A stretch of 64,000 nt of DNA from Paenibacillus durus (GTDB lineage Bacteria > Bacillota > Bacilli > Paenibacillales > Paenibacillaceae): the NCBI RefSeq assembly GCF_000756615.1, contig NZ_CP009288.1:434001-498000 (forward strand), given 5' to 3'. A program made the position numbers and the translations under genes. How positions within the stretch are numbered: position 1 is the first letter of the stretch; each line of letters begins with the position of its first letter. Under the pieces are notes generated by a model. The model ran no database searches. It saw nothing but the letters and a program-made list of their open reading frames with translations, and was not told the DNA's origin. Of the stretch, positions 25,505 to 33,649 are shown one piece after another.

Positions 25505-26349
25505 TCTGCTTCGAAGTTAGACAAGGACTGTCCTTAAGGTCAATCTTTAGACCTAGGGGTGGTTCTTTTTTGTTCCAATCTAAGGGGAATTTACCGGAGA
25601 CAATACAGCTTCCAGTAGTTTGTTTTCTTTGACGTTAGTTGTCTCTCAAATTTAATGCTATGAAACAAGACTTGTTTCTAGATAGGGAGTGTATGCAAAC
25701 TTAAGCGCCAGATCGTAATAGAAGCCAGCGTAAAAAGGCATTTGCCACATTCAGGGCGTTAATACTTCCGTAATTATTTTGAAAGGTTGGAAGGAAAGTT
25801 TTTTAGATGTGGATATCGACAAACGTGTAGAGTTACTGCTTATTTCAGCGTGTCAAAAATCCAGTAATAGCACGCCTGTTGATTATAAGTTTCTGGAATT
25901 TGTAGGCGCGACAAATAGACATTCTTATCTGAAATTTTAGAGATGCCCAAATGACGTTTCCTTGCCCGGTTATAGTTTGATGGAAGTCGATGAAACAAAT
26001 ACTTGAACGATTCTTAGGGACCTTGCTGGCTTTGGTAGAAAAAGTAGAATAACAAACAGGGATTAAGCCGCTTGTTACCACTTGTCCAATGCCCGAAAGG
26101 TAACTGTCCACTAACCTAAAGCCGCATGCCAAAAAGAGCAGAAGTTGGCTTTGTGTAAACTTGGTCATCGCTTCAGTCAATAAGGTTTAAACTAAGAGAT
26201 AGCGAACGTGGTAGACTTTTTCAAAAGGTCGTCTCTTTCAAATCAACTTCTGTGCTGGAATTGATTTTAACAGAAGCCACTGGCTAAGCCGGTGGTTGGG
26301 GCTTTGAAGCAATTAAAAAATGTAAAAAAATAACTGAAAATTAAAGATA
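25505..26349. other. 845-bp junction without an intact gene
   Basis: This stretch links the host-like region to the AT-rich RiPP island. An imperfect hairpin and T-run near 25545-25572 may end the UbiA transcript. Reading the three plus frames between 25700 and 26250 gives broken open segments with many stops, as in a decayed gene, but I recognise no family. Near 26270-26300 is a hairpin resembling an IS200/IS605 right end (separate finding). Confidence 0.45.
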
Positions 26350-26378
26350 TTGACATGTTTTGTTGGAATATATATCCT
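26350..26378 (+). promoter_or_regulatory. Promoter of the RiPP precursor gene
   Basis: A perfect TTGACA (26350-26355) is followed after 17 bp by TATCCT (26373-26378), with an overlapping TATATAT just before it. The precursor ATG is about 49 bp downstream. Confidence 0.6.
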
Positions 26379-26426
26379 GAAATAGATAAGAGCTTATCAA
26401 ATAACCATTTAAAGGAGAGATTGAGA

Positions 26427-26579
26427 ATGGCAATTGATTGTAGTGGAGTTGGATGCACGGTTTCATGTGCTGGAGGTTGTGCGGTCGGATGTATTATCAC
26501 TGCCGGTGCCGGAACCGCAATTGGAGCTTTGGGCGGTACTTTCGGTGGCGGTGGTACAGGCATAGCGTTGGGATCTTAA
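26427..26579 (+). CDS. RiPP precursor peptide, five-cysteine, glycine-rich (sactipeptide-like)
   Basis: A 50-residue peptide with cysteines at 5, 10, 14, 18 and 22 (spacing C-X4-C-X3-C-X3-C-X3-C), starting MAIDCSGVGCTVSCAGGC. A Gly/Ala/Thr-rich, fully uncharged half follows (residues 23-50). The only charged residue is D4. AAAGGAGA precedes the ATG. The C-X3-C-X3-C run followed by a small-residue tail recalls the thuricin CD peptides and other sactipeptides, whose Cys sulfurs are linked to alpha carbons of downstream residues. Unusually, there is almost no leader: only four residues precede the first Cys. Radical SAM genes follow directly. Confidence 0.85.
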   Translation: MAIDCSGVGCTVSCAGGCAVGCIITAGAGTAIGALGGTFGGGGTGIALGS

Positions 26580-26601
26580 TAATCATTTTCTTTTAAAGAA
26601 A

Positions 26602-26648
26602 GGGTATGACATTACATTTTTATTATTAAAGATGTATATGTCATACCC
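26602..26648 (+). terminator. Hairpin between precursor and maturase genes
   Basis: GGGTATGACAT (26602-26612) pairs perfectly with ATGTCATACCC (26638-26648), and five further pairs (TACAT/ATGTA) extend it past a single bulge. There is no T-run after it. It probably acts as a partial terminator or mRNA-stabilising stem, allowing more precursor than enzyme to be made, as is common in bacteriocin operons. Confidence 0.65.
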
Positions 26649-26674
26649 GATTGTATTCAAGGGAGAGTGGAAGA

Positions 26675-28177
26675 ATGAAAATCTTGCTGGCGGAAAAATT
26701 TACAACAGAGAGTGGAAACAACTATATCTATGATGGAATCACAAGTATTGTAATTCCAACAAATGAGGTCATGGAAAAGGCAATAGAGCTTCTGAAAAAA
26801 GAAAATGAACAAGAAACAATAAAACAGTTGTCTCAGGAATTCGATTTGCATGAAGTAATTAGTGCAGTGAAATTTGTAAGCAGATGGACTAATGTTTTCA
26901 AAGGTTTTTATAGAGAAAGCGGTAACGGTAAAGTTAGAGATACGTCTGCTAATATAGATGAGATTAAAAACGCGCTTGCTAATGATACCTATCTCATGGT
27001 GTTAAATTTGACCGAGAACTGTAATTTTCGATGTAAGTACTGTTATGTCACGGAAACATATGATTTCACTAGAAATAGAACAGGAAGATCAATGGATTTC
27101 GCAACTGGAAAAAAGTCTATTGATTTTTATTTTCAAAATTTAAAAGAAATATTAAAAAAAGTGCCTAATAAAAAGGCTGGAATAACCTTTTATGGCGGGG
27201 AGCCTTTGCTGAATTTTGATTTGATTAAGAAATTGGTTGAATATGCAGAGGAGCATTCTCCCGTTCCTTTAATTTACAATATGACATCCAATGGATCATT
27301 ATTGGATGAAGAGATTATGGATTTTATTGTACGTTATAATATTAATATAGCTATCAGTCTTGATGGAAGCAGTAAAAATCATGACAAGAATAGAGTCACC
27401 TTGAGGCATGATTCTACATATAACAAAGTGTATGAAAATTTGAAACTATTTATGAAAAAGTATCCTAATTATACTAAATTAGGTATAATGGGGGTTTATG
27501 ATATTGCTACCGATTTAATTGAAAATACAGATTATTTTGAAGAAGAGTCTTTGCCTCACATATTAATGCTTAATAGAGTGGCGAGTAAAAATACCGATTA
27601 TTACAATCAATTTTCAAAAGAGGACTTTGAAGCTTATAACAGTCAAATAAATACTTTAAGAAAGACTTACATAAAAAAGAAACAAAATAACGAAAAGATC
27701 TCCAACTATTTAGAGATGCTTTTTGATATGCAGTTGGGTCCATTTTTAATGAGACGCAGGATACAAGATATCAGACCATCAATAATGCCATTTACCAATA
27801 GTTGTATTCCGGGAATCAGAATGTTTGTTAGGGTAGATGGTACTATAGACATGTGTGAAAGAATTAATGAAACTTTTCCAGTTGGTCATATTGATAAGGG
27901 CTTCAACTATAAAAATATTGAAAAGATAATAACACAATACAATAAGGAAATATGTAGTAAATGCGAGAGCTGCAGTGTGGAAAAAACTTGCCCTTTATGC
28001 TTTGCTTCTTGTAACGAGGACTCCGGCTTTAATTATCCAGAGAAAGATTTCTGCTCCAGATGGAAAAAAGAATGCAAGGATGCATTATCCGTCATATATA
28101 CAGTTCTTGAAAAAAATAATCAGGCCTACGATAGATTTTGGAAACAAGTTGAAAAATCATTCGAATTTAGAGGGTGA
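26675..28177 (+). CDS. Radical SAM/SPASM peptide maturase 1
   Basis: A 500-residue predicted thioether-forming enzyme. The N-terminal ~90 residues look like a peptide-recognition (RRE-like) region. The radical SAM core starts LNLTENCNFRCKYCY, with C116, C120 and C123 binding the SAM cluster, then YGGEPLLNF. A C-terminal SPASM region (from ~385) has CIPGIRMFVRVDGTIDMC and the clustered CSKCESCSVEKTCPLCFASC, which would hold auxiliary [4Fe-4S] clusters. The ATG at 26675 has GGGAGAG upstream. It is 8 bp before maturase 2. Such enzymes link Cys sulfur to a carbon of a second residue in the precursor. AT-rich codon use differs from the flanking chromosome. Confidence 0.9.
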   Translation: MKILLAEKFTTESGNNYIYDGITSIVIPTNEVMEKAIELLKKENEQETIKQLSQEFDLHEVISAVKFVSRWTNVFKGFYRESGNGKVRDTSANIDEIKNALANDTYLMVLNLTENCNFRCKYCYVTETYDFTRNRTGRSMDFATGKKSIDFYFQNLKEILKKVPNKKAGITFYGGEPLLNFDLIKKLVEYAEEHSPVPLIYNMTSNGSLLDEEIMDFIVRYNINIAISLDGSSKNHDKNRVTLRHDSTYNKVYENLKLFMKKYPNYTKLGIMGVYDIATDLIENTDYFEEESLPHILMLNRVASKNTDYYNQFSKEDFEAYNSQINTLRKTYIKKKQNNEKISNYLEMLFDMQLGPFLMRRRIQDIRPSIMPFTNSCIPGIRMFVRVDGTIDMCERINETFPVGHIDKGFNYKNIEKIITQYNKEICSKCESCSVEKTCPLCFASCNEDSGFNYPEKDFCSRWKKECKDALSVIYTVLEKNNQAYDRFWKQVEKSFEFRG

Positions 28178-28184
28178 GGAGTGA

Positions 28185-29480
28185 ATGGCAGTGGGTTATT
28201 TTAAATTGTATCCGGACGTAAAATATAGCAAGGGGAAATTAAGATCAACCCTATATTTGTTGGGCCATGGAAGAACCATTCATTTAACAAAAACTGAGAC
28301 AGAAATTCTGGAGGTGTTTTTAACAAAAAGCATAGAAGAAGTACAAGAGAAGCTCGGAGAACAGCAAACGAAGGAGATATTAAACTACTTATTATTAAAT
28401 TCTATTGGAATTTTATATAAAAATAACGTTTATGTTGAAGGATATAGTCAGAATGCTAATTTTAATTTAAGTGGGTATTTTGAGCCTCCTTTTGAAATTG
28501 ATAATTTATATATTCAATTAACTAATCAATGTTCAATGAATTGTGGATTTTGTGGTAAAGAAGATAGAATTGAATTTCAAGGATGTAATTCTTGTGCAGT
28601 CTGGAATGCTAATAATAGCAATGATCATAACATAACAGATTTAATTGATGGACTGGATCAATTTTCGAATTTTAAAATAAAAAATATAATATTCTCCGGA
28701 GGAAATCCTTTTCAAGAATGGAATCATCTGTTATCCGCGATTGAACGAATCCACAAGTTTAACGGCTCCAATATCTTTATTCATTGTCCTCCAACTACAA
28801 TAGATGAGAAAAAGCTTGAATCGTTACTCAAATATAATATTACACTAATATTCAATGTTTTTGATTCCAATTCCGGAAAAGAAGAGAGTAATGAAGCTCT
28901 GCAAAAAGCTGTCTCTATTTCCGAAAAGTATAACATAAATTATCAATTTAATTTATTTATTACATCCCCAGATGTTAAAGATTATGAGAGTAAATTGGAT
29001 TTAATGAACAAATTTAATGCTTCAAAAATTCACAATACCGAAATGATTAACTATGGTCAAAAGTTACCCAAACTCATCAGTTCGATCACAGGGCAAGACC
29101 GGGTAGAAGATATAAGCCATTTTGAATATTTCTATAGAGACAATTTTAATTCCTGTTTAAATAAGAAATTAGCTATTGCATTTAATGGTGATATTTTGCC
29201 TTGCCCGTTCATTAACAAAAAATTAGGAAATATATATGATGATGAAGGCATTAATGGGGTTGTGAAGAATAACCTGCATAAAGAATATTGGGAACGAACC
29301 AAATCGTCTGCTTCTTTGTGTGCAAATTGCGAAAATAGATATGGTTGTATCGATTGTGTAAATCTGGAATTGAAGATTGAGGAAAATGAAGATTTAAAAG
29401 AGTATATGTGTACATATGATCCCGAGCTTTCCCGTTGGATAAATGAAAAGGAAAGAAGTGATTTTGCTTGGAACTTGTAA
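28185..29480 (+). CDS. Radical SAM peptide maturase 2 with N-terminal RRE-like domain
   Basis: A second, distinct 431-residue radical SAM protein. Residues ~1-90 resemble a PqqD-like recognition element (RTIHLTKTETEILEVF, later LLLNSIGILY). The radical SAM motif is CSMNCGFC (C116, C120, C123), with FSGGNP as the SAM-binding glycine motif. The C-terminal region carries CPFINKKLGNIY and CANCENRYGCIDC, so at least one auxiliary cluster is likely. The central barrel departs from maturase 1. Two unlike maturases acting on one locus is the arrangement of thuricin CD (TrnC/TrnD). The stop overlaps the ABC gene start. Confidence 0.88.
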   Translation: MAVGYFKLYPDVKYSKGKLRSTLYLLGHGRTIHLTKTETEILEVFLTKSIEEVQEKLGEQQTKEILNYLLLNSIGILYKNNVYVEGYSQNANFNLSGYFEPPFEIDNLYIQLTNQCSMNCGFCGKEDRIEFQGCNSCAVWNANNSNDHNITDLIDGLDQFSNFKIKNIIFSGGNPFQEWNHLLSAIERIHKFNGSNIFIHCPPTTIDEKKLESLLKYNITLIFNVFDSNSGKEESNEALQKAVSISEKYNINYQFNLFITSPDVKDYESKLDLMNKFNASKIHNTEMINYGQKLPKLISSITGQDRVEDISHFEYFYRDNFNSCLNKKLAIAFNGDILPCPFINKKLGNIYDDEGINGVVKNNLHKEYWERTKSSASLCANCENRYGCIDCVNLELKIEENEDLKEYMCTYDPELSRWINEKERSDFAWNL

Positions 29481-30382
29481 GAATTGAATCATTGACAAAA
29501 AACTACGGAAACCTAACCGCTTTAGATAATGTATCATTTGAGATTAAAAGAGGAGAAATTGTAGGATACTTAGGGCCAAATGGTTCCGGTAAAACAACTA
29601 CACTTCAGGCTATAACAGATCTTATATCCATTGATGAAGGAAATGTGTATATCAATCAAAAAAATATAGCAAGTAATAAAGAAAAAAATATAAGTGCTGT
29701 TTTTGATGCAAATGGGTTATACCCACGGTTAACGGTCCAAGAAAATCTGGAATTCTTCACACGTTTAAAAGGAGTTGGTAAAAAAAAAGGAAATGAATTA
29801 ATAGATTATTTTTTATCTGAATTTCAATTGGAGTCAAGAAGAAATTCTATTGTGAAATCCTTGTCAAAAGGAATGCAAAGAAAGTTGGCCATTGCGAGGG
29901 CTTTGCTTTTTAAACCGGAACTCTTGCTACTTGATGAACCCTTTGATGGAATAGATATAGAAAGCAGAGATAAAATCATAAAATTAATCAAAAAAATTTC
30001 AAAGGAGAGCCAAATCGCAGTTTTTCTTACGTCTCATGTAATGGCTGATATAGAAGAACTGGCAGATAAAATCATTATTATCAACGGGGGAAGGATTATA
30101 AAAAATGACTTGAGAGATAATTTATTGAGAGAACCAAAGATACAATGTGTCCATGTTAGGCTGGCAAAAGCATATGAAGAAAAGTACCTATCGGAAATTT
30201 TGGCGAAATTTATTGATCCTCAATATTTTTCTGTATTTCCGAATGAGATCATTATAAAGCTAAATGAAGAAGATGCAGACCTGGACATTCCAGGGCTATT
30301 ATTTGAAAATAATATAAAATTCGTTGAGATATATAATAATAAACAGAATTTAACAGAGACATATCTCAACTATATTAAATAA
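29468..30382 (+). CDS. ABC transporter ATP-binding protein (RiPP export/immunity)
   Basis: A 304-residue ABC-2-type ATPase. Walker A is GPNGSGKTT, the signature LSKGMQRKLAIARALL and Walker B LLLLDEPFDG. The ~80-residue C-terminal extension after the H-loop (FLTSHVMAD) is typical of bacteriocin or drug-export ATPases. The TTG start overlaps the maturase 2 stop by 13 nt, indicating coupling. With the next gene it likely exports the peptide or protects the producer. No peptidase (C39) domain is present, so leader removal, if any, is not done by this transporter. Confidence 0.9.
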   Translation: MELVRIESLTKNYGNLTALDNVSFEIKRGEIVGYLGPNGSGKTTTLQAITDLISIDEGNVYINQKNIASNKEKNISAVFDANGLYPRLTVQENLEFFTRLKGVGKKKGNELIDYFLSEFQLESRRNSIVKSLSKGMQRKLAIARALLFKPELLLLDEPFDGIDIESRDKIIKLIKKISKESQIAVFLTSHVMADIEELADKIIIINGGRIIKNDLRDNLLREPKIQCVHVRLAKAYEEKYLSEILAKFIDPQYFSVFPNEIIIKLNEEDADLDIPGLLFENNIKFVEIYNNKQNLTETYLNYIK

Positions 30383-30431
30383 ACAAGCCTATTAACTGTT
30401 AATCAAAGGATTGAATCAGGAGAGGAGCAAT

Positions 30432-31139
30432 ATGAATATTACCGATCTTAAAGCAGTGATTTGGAAGGAAAATAAAGAGATTTTACGATCCATGAAAGGA
30501 GTATTTCTCTTAACTATTGTAACTACCAACGTGCTTCAGTATATTACCGTTTCACCTCTCCTTAATAGAACTGATATTAGCGGCGAGATGAAAGCGACAC
30601 AATTTGGAGCTTTAACAATGTATTTATCGGTTCTTGTAGTTCTTTTCCTAGGTCATACATTTATAAACCGATTTCTTAATGATGAAAGAAAAGACAAAAC
30701 GATACAAATTTTATTGGCTAATGGTATAGATAAGAGATCATTGTGGTTTGGAAAGATGACAATTACAGTCCTATATACGTTTATCGCACTAATTTTTACC
30801 GTTTTATTGCATATTTTATTTATGAAAATTGCTTTTAACGTAGACTTTAAATACACATTACTTACATTTTTTCTTACATTTGTTAGTATGCCAATGCTTG
30901 GATTTGGGACCTTAGCCTTATTATCGATTGTATATTGGTATTTTAATAAAGTGGATATTATAAGCTTTCTGTTTCCTTTGATTTCGTACCTAGGAATATG
31001 GAATTTGTCAATTAAACTGATATATAATTTTCCCTCGTTGATCGTTTGTTTAATTTCAACAGCAATAGGCATACTCGCAATATTTACGGCATCTATCGTG
31101 GTAAATCGTATACCCAAAGAGCGAATCATAGGAAAGTGA
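30432..31139 (+). CDS. ABC-2 type permease (RiPP export/immunity)
   Basis: A 235-residue membrane protein with about six helices. It starts MNITDLKAVIWKENKEILRS, an amphipathic head common in ABC-2 permeases. RFLNDERKDKTIQILLANG is the coupling-helix region seen in this family. The ATG follows AGAGGAG. It pairs with the upstream ATPase; half-size, so it would act as a dimer. No signal for a substrate other than location in the RiPP operon. Confidence 0.85.
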   Translation: MNITDLKAVIWKENKEILRSMKGVFLLTIVTTNVLQYITVSPLLNRTDISGEMKATQFGALTMYLSVLVVLFLGHTFINRFLNDERKDKTIQILLANGIDKRSLWFGKMTITVLYTFIALIFTVLLHILFMKIAFNVDFKYTLLTFFLTFVSMPMLGFGTLALLSIVYWYFNKVDIISFLFPLISYLGIWNLSIKLIYNFPSLIVCLISTAIGILAIFTASIVVNRIPKERIIGK

Positions 31140-31159
31140 GACTGACAGGAGGAATTATA

Positions 31160-31657
31160 TTGAATTCGGCATATAGTAAATTTAAGAATGAATTTTACAA
31201 TATAACCTTTGACTATCCCCAAGAATGGATTGTGAATGAAAATCAATATAATACAGTAGTTACTATTCAAGCAAAACAAGCCATATTAAAAGAATCTGAT
31301 CCCAACCAATTTGGTTTTTTTCCAAATATCAATTTAATGATATATTCTGTACAGAATTCCAGAAATCATATTCAAAAGATAATGAATAAGACAATAGATG
31401 ATCTTAGTAAATATCTGAGTAAACCAAAAATCAAAAGCAAGAAAATTGTTGAAGCAAATAATGATATGACTATGGTGGAACTGATATATTCCGGGTTGGT
31501 GAATAACGATATCACTCTGATTTTTAAACAATATATATATTTTAAAAATAATAAAGTATATTCCATAACATGTACAAGTGAAGAAAGCTCATACTCATAT
31601 GTTGTAAATGATTTCAATAAAGTAAAAGAGAGCTTTAGAATAATGAACGAGGAGTGA
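31160..31657 (+). CDS. PsbP/DcrB-like small protein of the RiPP operon
   Basis: A 165-residue protein starting at TTG (AGGAGGA 7 nt upstream). NEFYNITFDYPQEWIVNEN resembles the first strand and tryptophan motif of PsbP/DUF1795-type folds, and the end (DFNKVKESFRIMNEE) fits their last helix. No signal peptide or membrane segment is seen, although many relatives are lipoproteins. It sits 20 bp after the permease, so a role in self-immunity or assembly is possible. AT-rich like the rest of the island. Confidence 0.65.
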   Translation: MNSAYSKFKNEFYNITFDYPQEWIVNENQYNTVVTIQAKQAILKESDPNQFGFFPNINLMIYSVQNSRNHIQKIMNKTIDDLSKYLSKPKIKSKKIVEANNDMTMVELIYSGLVNNDITLIFKQYIYFKNNKVYSITCTSEESSYSYVVNDFNKVKESFRIMNEE

Positions 31658-31662
31658 TTATA

Positions 31663-31764
31663 ATGGGAAAAAAGAAACTTAGCCTAACATCAAAAATAAT
31701 ATTAGGATTTAGTGCATGTCTTCTCAGTATATTGTTCGCATTAGTTTGGAAAGGATTATTTTGA
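31663..31764 (+). CDS. 33-residue membrane peptide, RiPP operon
   Basis: Open frame MGKKKLSLTSKIILGFSACL, continuing as a single hydrophobic helix and ending VWKGLF. GAGGAG precedes the ATG by about 8 nt, and it starts 5 bp after the previous stop. A basic head and one membrane helix suit an immunity peptide. Too short for family assignment; supported by position and ribosome binding site. Confidence 0.5.
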   Translation: MGKKKLSLTSKIILGFSACLLSILFALVWKGLF

Positions 31765-31765
31765 A

Positions 31766-31903
31766 ATGAGTAAGAAAGAAAGGAATTTCGCAATAATTTG
31801 CGCATTTTTCGTGATGTTCTCTGCGCTTATTAAACCAATGGTTTCTTTAATATTATGTGGAGTTCTTTTGATTATTTTTATATATAGTCGTTTGAGAAAA
31901 TAA
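31766..31903 (+). CDS. 45-residue two-helix membrane peptide, RiPP operon
   Basis: Open frame MSKKERNFAIICAFFVMFSA, then a turn with LIKP and a second hydrophobic helix ending YSRLRK. It begins one base after the preceding stop, with AAAGGATTA upstream as a weak site, so coupling to the previous gene is likely. Positive charges at both ends predict both termini inside. The last gene before the terminator; an immunity role is a guess from location. Confidence 0.5.
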   Translation: MSKKERNFAIICAFFVMFSALIKPMVSLILCGVLLIIFIYSRLRK

Positions 31904-31919
31904 GCGAAAATTAGGGTGG

Positions 31920-31965
31920 ACAAAAGAACGATTTCTGGTTGGATTGACCGAAATCGTTCTTTTGT
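31920..31965. terminator. Bidirectional terminator at the right end of the RiPP island
   Basis: A perfect 16-bp stem, ACAAAAGAACGATTTC (31920-31935) and GAAATCGTTCTTTTGT (31950-31965), with a 14-nt loop. The A- and T-rich stem base gives a U-tract on either strand. It separates the rightward RiPP operon from the convergent hepT gene. Confidence 0.85.
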
Positions 31966-31971
31966 TCAATA

Positions 31972-32952
31972 TCAGTGGTTCCTGGACGCAAAGAATGCAA
32001 TCAGCGTCTCCAGATCCGCATGCGCAGGATAGGAGGACAGCCGCTTAGCAATGGCCGCCGCCTGTTCCAGGTAACGGCGGCTCGTTTCTTCCGTGCGGGC
32101 GAGCGCATCGCTGCCGGAGATTGCCGCCAGAGCATCCTTGACATCGGCATCCGAAGAGCCGGGGCCGATGCGGCGGATGCGGGCTGCAAGCTCAGGGTCC
32201 TGCAGCGCGTAAATTACGGGCAGGGTGACCTGACCGTGGCGGAGATCGCTGCCGGCAGGCTTCCCGAGGGTCTCTGACGATTGGGTGAAGTCCAGCAGAT
32301 CGTCCTGAATCTGAAAGGCGATGCCAAGCGCCTCGCCGAATGCGTACAGAGCCTCGGCCGTCTCTTTCGTGCTTGCGGCCGACAGCGCTCCCACACGAAG
32401 GCAGGTGGCCATTAGCAGAGCCGTCTTGTTGAGTGATTTCTCCAGATATTCGTCCATGGTAATATCGTAATCGTAGGCGTGCTCCATCTGCTGATATTCC
32501 CCGATGCACAACTGGGTGGTGGCGACAGCTGACAGATCATGCACATAACGGTTTTTATCCTTTGCCTGCTTGCTTAACAGTTCGATCACCCGTGCCGACA
32601 TGTAATTGCCGATATGGACGGCGGAGAGGACGCCCGTCTTGGTATGCAGGGCGGGACTGCCGCGCCGCAGCTTGGCGTCGTCGATGATATCATCATGGAC
32701 GAGCGAGGCGGCATGGATGAACTCGGCCGCAGCGGCCAGTTGTAACGTTCGGCGGCTGGTTCTCTTCCGGCCGAACCGGCTTCCGACAATCACCATAAGC
32801 GGCCGAAGCCGTTTACCGCCGGAGGCGATGAGCTCCAAGATGCTTGTCGCCAGCGGTGAGCCTACGGGGACATCCTTGTCGCTCGTTACGAGACGTTCAA
32901 TTTCACGGTTAACTTCTGCAATATCGATATTCAAGGCTTCGTGAAGTTTCAT
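31972..32952 (-). CDS. hepT: Heptaprenyl diphosphate synthase component II
   Basis: Catalytic subunit (326 residues) of heptaprenyl diphosphate synthase, which builds the C35 menaquinone side chain from farnesyl and isopentenyl diphosphate. The first Asp-rich motif is VHDDIIDDAKLRRG, the second IQDDLLDFTQ; GGKRLRP and the lysine-containing GKPAGSDLRHGQ are also present. It would act with HepS, encoded just upstream. Its product is the natural co-substrate of the UbiA-like enzyme at 24.6 kb. Confidence 0.92.
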   Translation of the reverse strand: MKLHEALNIDIAEVNREIERLVTSDKDVPVGSPLATSILELIASGGKRLRPLMVIVGSRFGRKRTSRRTLQLAAAAEFIHAASLVHDDIIDDAKLRRGSPALHTKTGVLSAVHIGNYMSARVIELLSKQAKDKNRYVHDLSAVATTQLCIGEYQQMEHAYDYDITMDEYLEKSLNKTALLMATCLRVGALSAASTKETAEALYAFGEALGIAFQIQDDLLDFTQSSETLGKPAGSDLRHGQVTLPVIYALQDPELAARIRRIGPGSSDADVKDALAAISGSDALARTEETSRRYLEQAAAIAKRLSSYPAHADLETLIAFFASRNH

Positions 32953-32973
32953 GTTGGTGCGATCCCACCTGTT

Positions 32974-33420
32974 CTAACACTTTTTCCGATTTGCCGTGTT
33001 CTTTGATTCGGCGTTCAGGAACTGTCCGATTTGGGCCGTGAGGTTCAGCTCGGCATAGTCCCCGTTCGACCTCCTGATCTGCTGCTGCTTAATAAAAGGC
33101 GCCAGATGGACTACGAGATCCAGTTCACGATACTTTATGGCGAATTGAAGGTAGAAGCTGTATAAATAATCTCCATCCAGCACATTGCGGATCAAGCCCG
33201 GATGATTTGCAGTGCATTCCATATGATACCGGGCAGCCTCGGAAAGAATGATATAAATACCCATCAGATGCAGTTTGCGGCTGTATTCCAGATTGAAGCC
33301 TTCCATTACCGAGAGAAGATCTTCGCCTTCCCCGGGAGAGAGAGAAAGCTGAATTCCGGCGATGGGCGACAATTCAGCCTGGAGCAGCCGAATGGTATCC
33401 CCAATGAGTTGCCTGTTCAC
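32974..33420 (-). CDS. hepS: Heptaprenyl diphosphate synthase component I
   Basis: Small regulatory subunit (148 residues) that lacks the Asp-rich catalytic motifs and is needed for HepT activity and chain length. The stretch IIRNVLDGDYLYSF-like (seen as LIRNVLDGDYLYSFYLQFA) is the recognisable family feature. I chose the GTG at 33420 because AAGGAGAG lies just upstream; the frame extends 22 codons further without a site. It is shorter than Bacillus HepS (~250), so assignment rests on this motif and the adjoining hepT. A hairpin lies upstream at 33500-33528. Confidence 0.7.
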   Translation of the reverse strand: MNRQLIGDTIRLLQAELSPIAGIQLSLSPGEGEDLLSVMEGFNLEYSRKLHLMGIYIILSEAARYHMECTANHPGLIRNVLDGDYLYSFYLQFAIKYRELDLVVHLAPFIKQQQIRRSNGDYAELNLTAQIGQFLNAESKNTANRKKC

Positions 33421-33499
33421 GGGATTCTCTCCTTCGTTTCGGTTTTGCTGAGAAGCGGTCAAAGCCGAATCCTCCTGCAAAACCACTCTTAAATAAGGA

Positions 33500-33528
33500 G
33501 AGTAATGTGCCTGAAGGACACATTACTC
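33500..33528 (-). promoter_or_regulatory. Perfect hairpin upstream of hepS
   Basis: GAGTAATGTG (33500-33509) and CACATTACTC (33519-33528) form a perfect 10-bp stem with a 9-nt loop. It lies between the ndh stop and hepS start without a T-run. It could be a processing or attenuator hairpin in a leftward ndh-hepS-hepT transcript, or the end of ndh. Confidence 0.5.
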
Positions 33529-33649
33529 CATAAAGTTTGGTTATTAAGCTTGTATGATTACACAGAAAACACATAAATCACTTATATAATGTTTGTAACG
33601 AATGGCTATTTTATGATGACGGGCAGATGAACCGATGAATTCAGAGCGT

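Noticed and set aside
25845..26180. A 111-codon minus-strand frame in the junction
   Set aside because: No start signal or recognisable motif; the surrounding DNA looks decayed.
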